A stretch of DNA of 64,000 bases from Seleniivibrio woodruffii (GCF_004339245.1 NZ_SMGG01000003.1:930770-994769), one strand, 5' to 3'. Positions 1-8,950 are shown, counted from the first letter of the stretch. Translations and numbers: made by a program. Notes: a model not told the origin generated them from the sequence alone.

Positions 1-21
1 TTGACTTCGGGCGGAATAATT

Positions 22-40
22 GATAATGAAAATCATTATC
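22..40. promoter_or_regulatory. Fur box
   Basis: GATAATGAAAATCATTATC matches the 19-bp Fur consensus GATAATGATAATCATTATC at 18 of 19 positions. It lies about 50 bp before the start of the small Cys-rich membrane protein at 93, where a promoter would sit, so iron repression of that gene is likely. The inference rests on sequence match and position only. Confidence 0.88.
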
Positions 41-92
41 GTTTAAATCAGCCTTATGCAATACGCCGGAAGCATTGCGGAGGAGGGGTTTT

Positions 93-281
93 TTGAGTGC
101 TGACGCTCTTATAGTTATTTCAATTGTGATTTCGGTTGTAATATACGTTACCTACTATTTATTTGTCAGAAAATTCTGCCGCTGTGAAGAGGAAAGAACG
201 GAGGCCGACAGACAGAGCATCGAACACGTCTGCTGCGGCAGATGCTATGAGAAACCGGAATCACGGAAAACTTTAAGCTGA
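93..281 (+). CDS. Small Cys-rich single-pass membrane protein, Fur-controlled
   Basis: A 62-residue protein if it starts at TTG 93, which has a strong Shine-Dalgarno (GGAGGAGGGG, 79-88). The longer reading from TTG 75 would run through that ribosome site and is less likely. Residues about 5-28 form one hydrophobic helix (ALIVISIVISVVIYVTYYLF), followed by a short charged tail with five cysteines (FCRC, then CCGRC). Size, topology and the Fur box upstream resemble the FeoB-associated Cys-rich membrane proteins, but no feo gene is visible because the window begins here. A role in iron uptake or iron sensing is an inference; sequence similarity to a named family could not be tested. Confidence 0.62.
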   Translation: MSADALIVISIVISVVIYVTYYLFVRKFCRCEEERTEADRQSIEHVCCGRCYEKPESRKTLS

Positions 282-283
282 TG

Positions 284-292
284 TGCTATAAT
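284..292 (+). promoter_or_regulatory. Possible extended -10 promoter for the kinase operon
   Basis: TGCTATAAT at 284-292 is a consensus extended -10 element. Transcription would start near 299, leaving only about 10 nt of leader before the ATG at 310, with GTAGGGG as ribosome site. No good -35 box is seen, which is typical of extended -10 promoters. It would uncouple the kinase operon from the Fur-controlled gene upstream. Confidence 0.4.
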
Positions 293-309
293 GTCGGTAG
301 GGGTGCTAT

Positions 310-1353
310 ATGGCCGACATTACACAACTTATTGTCATGCTCAGATCGGGTCCTGAAAACCCGGATGATTTTACCGCATTTGCCGAAAAGATAATTTCAG
401 AGAGCAATTCAGAAGACTGCATTAAGGCTGTCTGCACGGTTTCGGATACAATGCTGGAACTCAGGCGCAGCAAAGAGCGCATCCGGACTCTTGAGGAAGC
501 TCTGAAAGATGCCGAAAGCAAGAGCTGCGAGCATCTTCTCTCCTCCCGTTCTCTTATGATGCGGCAGGAGAAACTGGCCGCCATAGGTCAGCTGGCCGCA
601 GGGATAGCCCACGAACTTAACAACCCGATAGGATATATATCCGGTAACTTTGAGGCTCTCAGAGGCTACAGCATATCCATCTGGAAATTTCTGAACGATC
701 TTGAGAGCATCGCCTCGGACGACTTCAGAGAAACCGCCGCACAGCTGAAAGCCGGATATAAGATAGATTACATAATGGAGGATTCCGAGGCCATCTTTCT
801 GGAATGTTCGGAGGGATTCCGCAGGATATCCGGAATAGTGAACAATCTGCTCTCATTTGCCCGTCAGGATGTGGGAAGCTTCCGGCCGGGCAACCTGAAC
901 AACAGCATCCGCACAACGGCCGCCATTGCCCACAGCCAGTCAAAGTTCATTGCGAAGATAAAACTGGAGCTTGAAGATATCCCCGATTTCGTTTTCTGCG
1001 CAGGGGAGATAAATCAGGTTCTGCTTAATCTGATTCTCAACTCGGTTCAGTCCATCAAATCCCAGAACAGGAGCGAAGAGGGAACCATAACCATCCAAAC
1101 CCGCATAGAGGGCGATTTCGTCCTATGCACGGTGGAGGATGACGGTCCGGGCATACCGCCGTCGCTGATGAGCAGGATATTCGATCCTTTCTTTACAACA
1201 AAGCCGGTCGGCGAGGGCACAGGGCTGGGACTTAATATATCATACGACATAATTGTGAACAGGCATAAAGGTACTATAGACGCTGAGAGCAGGCCGGGCA
1301 GAACAGTATTCAGCTTCCGGCTTCCTTTCGATCCGGGGGCGGTTCATGGCTGA
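310..1353 (+). CDS. Cytoplasmic sensor histidine kinase
   Basis: Sensor kinase of 347 residues with no membrane segment. Residues 1-50 are an unrecognised helical region, about 50-85 a likely coiled coil, and 85-155 a HisKA dimerisation domain with the H-box GQLAAGIAHELNNP (phospho-acceptor His101). The C-terminal half is the HATPase domain, with N-box NLILNSVQSI, G1 DDGPGIP, the F-box PFFTTKPVGEG and G2 GTGLGLNIS. All catalytic motifs are intact. It overlaps the next gene, a REC-HDOD regulator, by 8 nt, so the two are probably translationally coupled and form a cognate pair. The signal sensed is unknown and is probably cytoplasmic. Confidence 0.93.
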   Translation: MADITQLIVMLRSGPENPDDFTAFAEKIISESNSEDCIKAVCTVSDTMLELRRSKERIRTLEEALKDAESKSCEHLLSSRSLMMRQEKLAAIGQLAAGIAHELNNPIGYISGNFEALRGYSISIWKFLNDLESIASDDFRETAAQLKAGYKIDYIMEDSEAIFLECSEGFRRISGIVNNLLSFARQDVGSFRPGNLNNSIRTTAAIAHSQSKFIAKIKLELEDIPDFVFCAGEINQVLLNLILNSVQSIKSQNRSEEGTITIQTRIEGDFVLCTVEDDGPGIPPSLMSRIFDPFFTTKPVGEGTGLGLNISYDIIVNRHKGTIDAESRPGRTVFSFRLPFDPGAVHG

Positions 1354-2551
1354 AGAAGGAACAATTCTGATTGTTGACGACGAGCAGAACATTTTAAGCT
1401 CCCTTCGCCGCCTTTTTATGTGCCATGACGTTGACGTGCGCACGGCAAACAGTGCCGAGGAGGCACTGGAGATGCTCGCCGAGCGTCCGGCGGAGTTTCT
1501 TCTCTGCGACTACAAGATGCCGGATGTTAACGGGATTCAGCTTCTGGAAAGGGTAAAGACCCTCTATCCGGATATGTTTCGTGCCATTCTCAGCGGATAC
1601 GTCGAGGCGGACACAATAACCTATGCCATAGGCAGGGGCACAGCCATGGCATATTTCAAAAAGCCTTGGACCGACTATGATCTTGCAGGCAAGATTCTGC
1701 ATATAATCAGTACTATGCGCCACATAAAGGACAAAGAGCTTCTGAGGATCTTCGGAACGATAGACAAGCTGCCGGGCATACCGAAGATATATTATGAAAT
1801 AAATGATGCGGTCACCGCCGGGCAGTCAATTGACAGGATAGCCGGAATTATAAAGAGGGATACGTCGCTTACGGCGAAGGTATTGCAGATAGGCAACTCT
1901 GTGTTTTACAGCGGAAAGGGCAGCGCCACTCTGGAACAGGCGATACTTATGATAGGTCTGACCACCATAAAGGATATGGTTCTTATGTATAAGATTTCCG
2001 AAGGATTGGGAGTGTCTGCGTCGGTTGAGAAGGAGCTGGCGAAGATATTTGCCGCCGGGCTGGTGCTGAACAAGGCAATGGAGCACTATCTGGTGCACAG
2101 CGGCGAAAAATACAGCAAGGAGATATCGGGCACTCTGGGGATACTCTCCCGTGTGGGACGGATAATCCTGCTTATCTATCATCCCGAAAGATACTATGAA
2201 ACGGTGAATTTTGCGGAAGGGACGGAGTGCAGCTTTGACGAGGCGGAGAGAGAGCTTGGATATGTCACAGACACGGAAAGGGTCATAACCTGCAGTTTTC
2301 TTGACCTTTACAACATACCTTTCGAAATTCTGGAAATAATTCTCTACAAAGGACAGCCCGAAAAGGTCAGCCCTGAAAACAGGCTGGTTGCGGCGGTCTA
2401 TTCGGCGATGTCCGGTCTGCTTTCCGCAATAGGAAAAGGAACCGAGATCACTGATGATAAACTCGAATCTTTTTCATTCGGAATATTAAGTACAGCAAAA
2501 CTTAAGAACACGGCATATATTATAACTGAGGTCTGGAACATCGGAAAATAA
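1346..2551 (+). CDS. Response regulator with HDOD output domain
   Basis: Protein of 401 residues with a receiver domain at 1-120 (acidic pocket DDE at 11-13, phospho-acceptor Asp55 in LLCDYKMPDVNG, and the conserved Lys in FKKPW near 105). An HDOD domain spans about 140-340 (IPKIYYEINDAV, then DTSLTAKVLQIGNS). HDOD domains are related to HD phosphohydrolases but lack the metal ligands and usually act in signalling through protein contacts. The ATG overlaps the kinase gene by 8 nt. The output target cannot be told from sequence; REC-HDOD proteins often act in motility, stress or c-di-GMP networks. Confidence 0.92.
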   Translation: MAEEGTILIVDDEQNILSSLRRLFMCHDVDVRTANSAEEALEMLAERPAEFLLCDYKMPDVNGIQLLERVKTLYPDMFRAILSGYVEADTITYAIGRGTAMAYFKKPWTDYDLAGKILHIISTMRHIKDKELLRIFGTIDKLPGIPKIYYEINDAVTAGQSIDRIAGIIKRDTSLTAKVLQIGNSVFYSGKGSATLEQAILMIGLTTIKDMVLMYKISEGLGVSASVEKELAKIFAAGLVLNKAMEHYLVHSGEKYSKEISGTLGILSRVGRIILLIYHPERYYETVNFAEGTECSFDEAERELGYVTDTERVITCSFLDLYNIPFEILEIILYKGQPEKVSPENRLVAAVYSAMSGLLSAIGKGTEITDDKLESFSFGILSTAKLKNTAYIITEVWNIGK

Positions 2552-2561
2552 CGGGGGATCA

Positions 2562-3119
2562 ATGTTTAAACTTTCCTATGTGGAGCTGGTGACGGGGATA
2601 AAGGCCGCCCGTCTGTCCGAGCTCATCAAAAAAGGGGTGCTGACCGGAGAGGAGCGTGACGGAGCTATGTTCGTCGACGGAGGCAGTGTGGAAAAATTCC
2701 TCATGGCCGAGGGCAGGTTCATTCCCGACGTGTTCCGCACTAACATAATCAGGGTTCTTGTGGTGGACGACGAACCCAACATGCTGAACGCTCTTAAAAG
2801 GCTTTTCAACAGGTTTCCGCAGATAGTCGTGACCACTGCATCCAACGCCTTTGAAATGGGTCACAGCATGCGGACTGTCATGCCGGATATAATTATTCTG
2901 GATTACAGCATGCCCGGAATGGACGGGCTTGAGATTCTGGAAAACCTGAAGGCCGACGGATATCTGGACAAGGTTCACGTTATAGTCTACACAGGCAAGC
3001 TGCCCGAAGAGATGGAATCTGTTTTCGAGGAGTTTGAGAACGTAAAGGTTCTGGCAAAAAGTGCTGACTTTAAGGAACTGCTTCTGACACTTGAAAAGAT
3101 GGTTAACGAAAAGAACTGA
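2562..3119 (+). CDS. HTH-REC protein: DNA-binding-like domain fused before a receiver
   Basis: A 185-residue protein beginning 10 nt after the REC-HDOD gene. Residues 1-50 (LSYVELVTGIKAARLSELI, then EERDGAMFVDGGSVEKFL) look like a MerR/excisionase-type winged helix. Residues 62-185 are a complete receiver: DDEPN at 69-73, phospho-acceptor Asp114 in IILDYSMPGMDG, and Lys in VLAKSADF. The order is reversed from classic regulators, where the receiver comes first. It is probably a second target of the upstream kinase. The DNA-binding assignment is by pattern only. Confidence 0.85.
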   Translation: MFKLSYVELVTGIKAARLSELIKKGVLTGEERDGAMFVDGGSVEKFLMAEGRFIPDVFRTNIIRVLVVDDEPNMLNALKRLFNRFPQIVVTTASNAFEMGHSMRTVMPDIIILDYSMPGMDGLEILENLKADGYLDKVHVIVYTGKLPEEMESVFEEFENVKVLAKSADFKELLLTLEKMVNEKN

Positions 3120-3177
3120 TAATTATCTGACAATCCGGCGGTATAGTTGAATAAATAACGCTATGAAGGACGCAAAG

Positions 3178-3957
3178 ATGAATCTGACGATGATAGCAAC
3201 CTCACTCTGCGAGAAGATACGCACCAAAGGCATAGAACTGGGCGAGCGCACGAGCCACCTGCCCCTTTCGTTCCGTTTGGGCGAAAACCAGTGGGTGGTG
3301 GTGTTCCGTTTCGGTGTGGTCGCCACTGTGGGGCTGAACGAAAAGGAACGGCAGGATGTTTTTTCAGAGCTTAACCCCTTCATGGAGAACCCCCACGCAG
3401 TCCAGAAATCAGAGGATATCTCAATCGAGATAGGCGAAGGGCTGGACGAGGTGGGCAGCGAACAGGCGAAGATACCATCGCTCAGCCGTGAGCGGGTTCT
3501 TGTCGTGGCGGATATACTGGCAAAAAGCGTTATGCTGGAGCGCTATGAAGCTGTCATGTCTGAGGTGTTCAGCGAGGCTGAGCCTCTGGCCGAAAGACTG
3601 ATGACCGGCCTGAGGGGAAAGGTCAGCTCAAAGGAGCTGAAAAAGACCATCGGGGCGACACTTCTGGTTCAGCAGAACATGATAGGCCGTGTTGAAGTGC
3701 ATGAAAAGCCGGAGGTGCTCTGGGAGCATCCGGAGCTTGAAAAATTCTTTGTCCGCCTTGAGGACGAATACGAGATTAAAGAGCGCAACGATGCTCTGGA
3801 GAAGAAGCTGAGGCTGATAAACACAACGGCGGAGACACAGCTGGGGCTTCTGCACAACAGCCATTCTCTCCGCGTTGAGTGGTATATAGTCATTCTTATC
3901 GTTTTCGAGATACTTCTCACACTTTATGAGATGTTTCTGAAACCGCATTTCAGCTGA
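3178..3957 (+). CDS. RMND1/DUF155 family membrane-anchored protein
   Basis: About 259 residues from ATG 3178, which has AAGGA 7 nt upstream; an in-frame ATG at 3163 has no ribosome site. The C-terminal part has the family signature: FFVRLEDEYEIKERNDALEKK, then LLHNSHSLRVEWYIV and a final hydrophobic helix (IVILIVFEILLTLYEMF), so the protein is probably tail-anchored. Eukaryotic relatives are RMND1 (mitochondrial translation) and yeast Rmd1/Rmd8; the bacterial function is unknown. It follows the two-component genes after about 58 nt and may be in the same transcript. Confidence 0.85.
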   Translation: MNLTMIATSLCEKIRTKGIELGERTSHLPLSFRLGENQWVVVFRFGVVATVGLNEKERQDVFSELNPFMENPHAVQKSEDISIEIGEGLDEVGSEQAKIPSLSRERVLVVADILAKSVMLERYEAVMSEVFSEAEPLAERLMTGLRGKVSSKELKKTIGATLLVQQNMIGRVEVHEKPEVLWEHPELEKFFVRLEDEYEIKERNDALEKKLRLINTTAETQLGLLHNSHSLRVEWYIVILIVFEILLTLYEMFLKPHFS

Positions 3958-3966
3958 AACAACTTT

Positions 3967-4031
3967 GTCATTCTGAATGAAATGAAGAATCTCTCTTAAC
4001 AGAGACCATTCGCCTGTCGTCTCAGGGTGAC
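3967..4031. repeat. Dispersed repeat, family A
   Basis: About 65 bp with inverted ends (GTCATTCTGA ... TCAGGGTGAC) and the internal GAAGAATCTCT motif. It occupies the gap between the convergent DUF155 and emrB-like genes. Other copies lie at 31740, 31867, 41931, 51973 and 53976. Confidence 0.75.
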
Positions 4032-4036
4032 GTTTT

Positions 4037-5590
4037 TCAATCCCCGTGCATCTGGCCGGGTGCCGCAGGTTTTTTTTCATTCTTAAGCAGCAGGACGAAC
4101 GGAAGGCTCACTGCAAAAAGTATAGCCACCAGAAGGAAAACGTGGTTGAACGCCATCATCGCCCCCTGCTTTGTGATCAGCCCGTTAACAGCCTGAATGC
4201 TCATCTGCGATGCCCTTTCCGTGTCGTAGCCCGAAGAATAGAAAAGATTCCCCAGTCCAGACATAAGGTTCTGCGCCGCATCGTTAACAGCGGTTATCTT
4301 TTCCGTCAGATAGCTGTGATAGATCGATTCGTAGCGGGTCAGAAGTGTTGCCGAAAGGGCTATGCCCACCGAGCCGAACACCTGCCGCACAACATTATAA
4401 AGCCCTGACGCATCGGTTATCTTCGATTTATCTATGGTTGACAGCGTTACTGTTGACAGGGCAACGAATATCGCCCCGAACCCGAACCCCTGCCAGACCT
4501 GCGGAAAGAATATATCCCAGTAGCCAACGTCCAGCGACAGGGTGGACAGCTGCCAGAAGCTGAAAGCGTTAATGGCAAGTCCCGCCGCAATAAGCGCCCT
4601 TGCGCCCACAACGCTGTAGAGCCGTCCCACAACGGGCATGAACAGTGCCATGGCAACGCTTCGGGGCATCATCGCCAGACCGGAGTCAAAGGCGGGATAT
4701 CCCAGAAGCTGTTGCAGAAACAGCGGCAGAAGGAACAGCGATGCGAAAAGGCTTATGCCCAGCACCCCGCCCAGAAATGTTCCCGTGCAGAAGGTTCTTT
4801 CCTTCAGAAGCCGGATGTCCACTGCGGGTTTCTCCGCAGTAAGCTCACGCCAGACGAATAATATCATACCTACGACCGCCGTAACTGTGAGAATGCGGAT
4901 GTAGTCTGAGTTGAACCAGTCCTTGGTCTGTCCCTCTTCAAGCATAAGCTGTAGGGAGCCTAGACCCACAACCATGAACAGAAGACCCCAGTAGTCCCAT
5001 CTCTCCTTCTTCCGCTGAAGAAACGGAGGGTCTTCGACATATTTCATGGTGAGCAGTATGTTCACTATGCCCACAGGAAGGTTTATAAAGAATATCCAAG
5101 GCCACGAAAAGTGGTCTGTGAGCCACCCGCCCAGCGTCGGTCCCACAGCGGGCCCCATTACGACGCCCAGACCGAATATGCCCATGGCCAGCCCCTGCTG
5201 TTCAGGCGGATAGTTCTCCCGCAGGATCGCCTGAGAAACGGGGATCAGTGCGCCGCCGCCGATACCCTGCAAAACCCTGAAAAATATCATGGAGTTAAGA
5301 TCCCATGCCAGACCGCACAGAATTGAGGATATGGTGAACAGCACAACGCTGGCCAGATAGAAATTCTTCCGGCCGTATCTGGAGCTTAAAAGCCCGATGA
5401 TGGGCATTATTATGACGTTTGCGAGGATGTATGACGTGGAGACCCACGCAATCTCCTCAACGGACGCACCGAGGTTCCCCCGCATGTAGGGCAGGGCAAC
5501 GTTCACGATGCTGGTGTCCAGTGCGCTTATTACCGCCCCTGTCATGACGGTAATGGTTATCATCAGTGTATTGCGCTGAACTGCGGACAT
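4037..5590 (-). CDS. emrB: DHA2-family MFS drug exporter (EmrB/QacA type)
   Basis: 517 residues with about 14 hydrophobic helices. It carries motif C of drug:proton antiporters (GIFGLGVVMGPAVGPTLGG), the loop-2/3 motif A (GLLSSRYGRKNFYL) and D1-type residues LDTSIVNVALPYM in helix 1. The family exports hydrophobic drugs across the inner membrane by proton antiport, coupled to an EmrA-like adaptor and a TolC-like channel. Both partners are encoded just upstream (1-nt gap to the adaptor), so this is the last gene of the tetR-tolC-emrA-emrB operon. The substrate is unknown. Confidence 0.94.
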   Translation of the reverse strand: MSAVQRNTLMITITVMTGAVISALDTSIVNVALPYMRGNLGASVEEIAWVSTSYILANVIIMPIIGLLSSRYGRKNFYLASVVLFTISSILCGLAWDLNSMIFFRVLQGIGGGALIPVSQAILRENYPPEQQGLAMGIFGLGVVMGPAVGPTLGGWLTDHFSWPWIFFINLPVGIVNILLTMKYVEDPPFLQRKKERWDYWGLLFMVVGLGSLQLMLEEGQTKDWFNSDYIRILTVTAVVGMILFVWRELTAEKPAVDIRLLKERTFCTGTFLGGVLGISLFASLFLLPLFLQQLLGYPAFDSGLAMMPRSVAMALFMPVVGRLYSVVGARALIAAGLAINAFSFWQLSTLSLDVGYWDIFFPQVWQGFGFGAIFVALSTVTLSTIDKSKITDASGLYNVVRQVFGSVGIALSATLLTRYESIYHSYLTEKITAVNDAAQNLMSGLGNLFYSSGYDTERASQMSIQAVNGLITKQGAMMAFNHVFLLVAILFAVSLPFVLLLKNEKKPAAPGQMHGD

Positions 5591-5591
5591 A

Positions 5592-6659
5592 TCATTTAAC
5601 TTTTACGCTGGGCACAACGGAAAGCCCCGGAACGAGCATTCCTGCATCGCCGTCTATGGCGATCTTAACGGGAACCCTCTGAACAACCTTCACAAAGTTG
5701 CCCGTTGCGTTTTCAGCGGGAAGCAGGCTGAAAGCCGAACCTGTGCCGGGCTGGATGCTCTCCACTCGGCCGTTTATTTTCATATCGGGATATGCGTCCG
5801 CCTTTATCTCAACGCTCTGCCCCACACGGATGAGGTTCAGTTGAGTCTCTTTGAAGTTAGCCTCAATCCAGAGCTTGTCCGAACCCACAAGGGATATTAC
5901 AGTCTGACCGGGCTGGACGTATCTGCCCGCTTTAACGTTGTTCTGGCCTATGCGTCCGTTTCGGGGTGCACGGATAACGGTTCTTTCGAGGTCAAGCTCC
6001 GCCGCCCTGACAGCCTGAAGTGCTGACGCCGCCTTGAACTCTGCGGCCTTTCTGTTGGCCTCTATGGTCTTCATGGAGGCCTGAGCTATTCTGACTGCGG
6101 CCTCTGCGGCATTTGCCTGTGAGCCTGTTTCGTCAGCCTTGGCCTTCACTCCGTCATAGAAGTTCTTTGACACCAGATTTTCTGAAACGAGGCGAGCGTA
6201 TCTCTGCTGTTCTTTGTCGGCGAACGCTTTTTCGGTCTGTGCCTTGCCCTGAAGCGACTGCGCCTGACGGACTGATTCCGCCGCCTGAGCGGAGGATGCG
6301 TCTATTGCGGCAATCTGCGCCTGAGCCGCCGCCAGTTCCTCTTTGGCTCTGTTCAGGGCGATGGTGTAGTCCTGATTTTCAAGCTCAAAAAGAACGTCGC
6401 CCTTCTTAACCTGCATGTTGTCCTCTATCAGAACCTTTGCGATGCGCCCCTTCACCTGTGCGGAAACAGGAACCACATCGCCTTTGACAAATGCGTTGTC
6501 GGTTGATTCGTGGTGCATTGCATACACCAGTTTGGGAGTGTAATGTATCAGAAGCACTGCGGCTGTCACCGTTAACACGGCATACATCACCAGCTTCTTC
6601 TTTCTGGCGGGCTTTTCTGCCTGCTCTTTCAGTTTCTTATCGTATTCTTCAGCGTTCAT
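5592..6659 (-). CDS. emrA: HlyD/EmrA-type membrane fusion protein
   Basis: 355 residues. A cytoplasmic N-terminus rich in Lys/Glu is followed by one membrane helix (LVMYAVLTVTAAVLLIHYT, about 23-41), a first biotinyl-lipoyl half (GDVVPVSAQVKGRIAKVLI), a long Ala/Gln-rich helical hairpin (about 105-215), the second lipoyl half (VIRAPRNGRIGQNNVKAG) and a beta-barrel region. This is the periplasmic adaptor joining the MFS pump to the outer-membrane channel. It starts directly after the tolC-like stop. Confidence 0.94.
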   Translation of the reverse strand: MNAEEYDKKLKEQAEKPARKKKLVMYAVLTVTAAVLLIHYTPKLVYAMHHESTDNAFVKGDVVPVSAQVKGRIAKVLIEDNMQVKKGDVLFELENQDYTIALNRAKEELAAAQAQIAAIDASSAQAAESVRQAQSLQGKAQTEKAFADKEQQRYARLVSENLVSKNFYDGVKAKADETGSQANAAEAAVRIAQASMKTIEANRKAAEFKAASALQAVRAAELDLERTVIRAPRNGRIGQNNVKAGRYVQPGQTVISLVGSDKLWIEANFKETQLNLIRVGQSVEIKADAYPDMKINGRVESIQPGTGSAFSLLPAENATGNFVKVVQRVPVKIAIDGDAGMLVPGLSVVPSVKVK

Positions 6660-8135
6660 CTATTCCCCCGCTTTGAAACCGAAACGGTCAAGATTTGTTC
6701 CGGCTGTTCTGTAAAGCTCCGCTTCGCCCTTTCTGTATTCATACAGTGCGTTCACGGAACGGATTCGTGCATCGGTGAGATCCTCCTGAAATTTCAGGAT
6801 ACGGAAGGTGTCCGAAAGACCTTCGTTCAGCTTTTTCATCTCCTGCTCAAGGGTCACGGAGGCTAGCCCCACAAACTCCTGAGCTATCAGGTAGCGGCTT
6901 TTTCCGCTGTCCATTGCGGTCAGTGCGGTGTCGATACCCGATCTGGTGTCGTTCTCCATCTTTTTCAGAGCATAGACCGCTCTCATCTTCTCAGCGGAAA
7001 CGGACGCCGTGCGGGCCTTTGCGCCCCTTGCGCCCAGAGGATAGGATATGCTGAGTCCGACCTTCCACTCAAAGCCGTCCCCTTCGGTCATATCGGTGAG
7101 GGAATCGTGGTAGGTTCCGTCGAAATGGCTGTCGTCCCTTGCGTTTCCGGAAAGGCCTATGACTCCGAGAGTGGCCAGTGCATCAAGCTCCGGCAGTTCC
7201 TGATTTTTGAGATATTTAAGGGTTATATCCTGCTTTTTCAGCTCAACACGCTGTTTTTCAAGGAGCGGGCTGGCATCCAGCGCAGTTTTGTAGAATTGTC
7301 CGCCGTCCGCCTGAATAAAAGCGGACGAAAGCTTTTCGGGTGCTGTGCCGTTCCTGTCCAGCGGGCTGTTTATGAGGTTTTGCAGGTTTATCAGGGCTGT
7401 GTCCGCCGCCGCACGGGCGTTCACTGTCTGCTCACGCCTTCCGGCCAGAGCGGTCTGCGCCTGCTGAACCTCTGTGATGGGGACAATACCTGCGGCAAAG
7501 CGCTTTTTATCATACTCCAGAAGGTTTTTTGCCAGCTCTTCGGAAGTTTTCGAAAGCTCCAGAACATCCGTGGCACGGACATAAGCATAATAAGCTGTTT
7601 CGATGTTGGCTGCCGTTGCAGTCATCTCCGAATATAGCTGATACTGCGCCTGTTTAAAGGTCAGCTCGGCGTTTTTCGTGCCTGTGGCATTGATGTCTTT
7701 GCCGTAGTTTTTCAGGATGGGCTGGATAATATTCATATAAAAGACTGTGCGATATGCGGGATCCAGCTCGTTGTATGAGTTGTTTGTTCCCGTTTTCTGG
7801 GTCTCAAACGAGAATTTGCCCGTCATACCGTTTTTATGGAGCTTCTGTAGCTGTGCGGAACCGTTCAGGGTGCGCTCTTTCAGATAGTCCATGTTATAGG
7901 GCGCATAGTCGGTGGGCTTGTTCGAACCGCCTGCGGAGACAGAGCCTCCGGCCACAGGGTCGAACTTCGCATCCTCGGCGGTGATAAGTTCTTTTTTTGC
8001 TTCCGCCGAGCTTTTTTCGATGAGAATTGAATAATTGTTCTGAAGCCCCAGTGCAATAGCCTCCCTGAGGGTCAGGGTTGCGGCGTTTGCTAGGAGGGGA
8101 ACAGAAAGGATGATGAGGAAAACAAAACGTTTCAT
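6660..8135 (-). CDS. TolC-family outer-membrane efflux channel
   Basis: 491 residues with an N-terminal signal peptide (MKRFVFLIILSVPLLANA) and two long coiled helical repeats typical of the outer-membrane efflux protein family (LTLREAIALGLQNNYSILIE at the mature N-terminus; repeat 2 begins near LKNQELPELDALATLG). Such trimers form a beta-barrel with a periplasmic tunnel. Its ATG overlaps the tetR stop by 4 nt. It probably serves the EmrAB-like pump encoded directly downstream. Confidence 0.92.
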   Translation of the reverse strand: MKRFVFLIILSVPLLANAATLTLREAIALGLQNNYSILIEKSSAEAKKELITAEDAKFDPVAGGSVSAGGSNKPTDYAPYNMDYLKERTLNGSAQLQKLHKNGMTGKFSFETQKTGTNNSYNELDPAYRTVFYMNIIQPILKNYGKDINATGTKNAELTFKQAQYQLYSEMTATAANIETAYYAYVRATDVLELSKTSEELAKNLLEYDKKRFAAGIVPITEVQQAQTALAGRREQTVNARAAADTALINLQNLINSPLDRNGTAPEKLSSAFIQADGGQFYKTALDASPLLEKQRVELKKQDITLKYLKNQELPELDALATLGVIGLSGNARDDSHFDGTYHDSLTDMTEGDGFEWKVGLSISYPLGARGAKARTASVSAEKMRAVYALKKMENDTRSGIDTALTAMDSGKSRYLIAQEFVGLASVTLEQEMKKLNEGLSDTFRILKFQEDLTDARIRSVNALYEYRKGEAELYRTAGTNLDRFGFKAGE

Positions 8136-8716
8136 TTAGAACCTCTGTTGTCCAATGCGGCTCTGCAGAACTGCAGGGTGGTTTTCTCCGCATCGGCGAA
8201 TTCGGTCAGGTTGAGGAGTGTGACCCTTGCCAGCCCCATCATCATGGCTTTGATAAGTTTCGCCGTGCTGTCGGCATCGGTCTCCGGACGGATGGAGCCG
8301 TCCTTTATCCCCTGTTCCAGCACGTTACGGACTATCTTCACGCTGATGTCGCTGTTTGTGCGCATTCTGGTTCTGCGCTCGTCGTCATAGATTATCTGGG
8401 CGGGCATGTCTCTGTGAACGGTGGTGAACTCGGCTCTGTAGTCCTTTGCCAGTCTGAAATGCAGGCGAAGTATCCTTTCCAGAGCATCCATCCCGTTCTC
8501 CGCTTCGTCTGCGGCATGTTCCATGGCTCTAAGGTATTCCCTGATGAGAGTTTCATATATCTCTTTCAGGATCCCCTCTTTGGTGGCGAAGTGGTAAAAA
8601 ATGGTTCCGGTGGCCGTTTCCGCGGCCTCGGCGATCTCCGCCGTACTGGTCTCTATGTAACCCTTTTCGGCAAAAAGCTTTGCCGCCTCTTTGACGATAC
8701 GATCTTTTTTGGTCAA
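8132..8716 (-). CDS. TetR/AcrR-family repressor of the efflux operon
   Basis: 194 residues. The N-terminal HTH is canonical (IVKEAAKLFAEKGYIETSTA, then TGTIFYHFATKEGIL); the rest is the helical ligand-binding domain. The start is TTG at 8716, with GAGGTG just upstream and a near-perfect palindrome 13 nt before it. As first gene of its operon it probably represses itself and the three efflux genes until a pump substrate binds. The inducer is unknown. Confidence 0.93.
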   Translation of the reverse strand: MTKKDRIVKEAAKLFAEKGYIETSTAEIAEAAETATGTIFYHFATKEGILKEIYETLIREYLRAMEHAADEAENGMDALERILRLHFRLAKDYRAEFTTVHRDMPAQIIYDDERRTRMRTNSDISVKIVRNVLEQGIKDGSIRPETDADSTAKLIKAMMMGLARVTLLNLTEFADAEKTTLQFCRAALDNRGSK

Positions 8717-8728
8717 GGCGCACCTCGC

Positions 8729-8746
8729 TGACTGAGTAGTCAGTCA
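8729..8746. promoter_or_regulatory. Probable TetR operator
   Basis: TGACTGA-GTAG-TCAGTCA is an inverted repeat with two perfect 7-bp arms, located 13 nt before the tetR start. The TGACTGACT half-site style is typical of operators of TetR/AcrR efflux repressors. It overlaps the only place a promoter for the operon could lie. Confidence 0.85.
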
Positions 8747-8829
8747 GTATATTAAAAATCAGGATTTCTGCAATAGATAATTTGAATGGAAATGAAATGT
8801 GATGTGAGAAAGTGTAGTCATTCATTCGC

Positions 8830-8938
8830 CATTGCGAGGGCTTAGCCCGTGGCAGTCTTCCACGTATAGATACCCCGGCTGCTTAAGTTATTTCTGTAGT
8901 TGGAAGATTGCTTCACCCTTACAGGGTTTGCAATGACG
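8830..8938. repeat. Dispersed repeat, family B
   Basis: About 109 bp with inverted ends (CATTGCGAGGGC ... GTTTGCAATG) and internal GGCAGTCTTCC / GGAAGATTGCTTC arms. It fills the gap between tetR and the Gly-rich protein gene. Related copies lie at 12943, 13057, 18187 and 52041. Confidence 0.7.
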
Positions 8939-8950
8939 CTTATTCTCATG

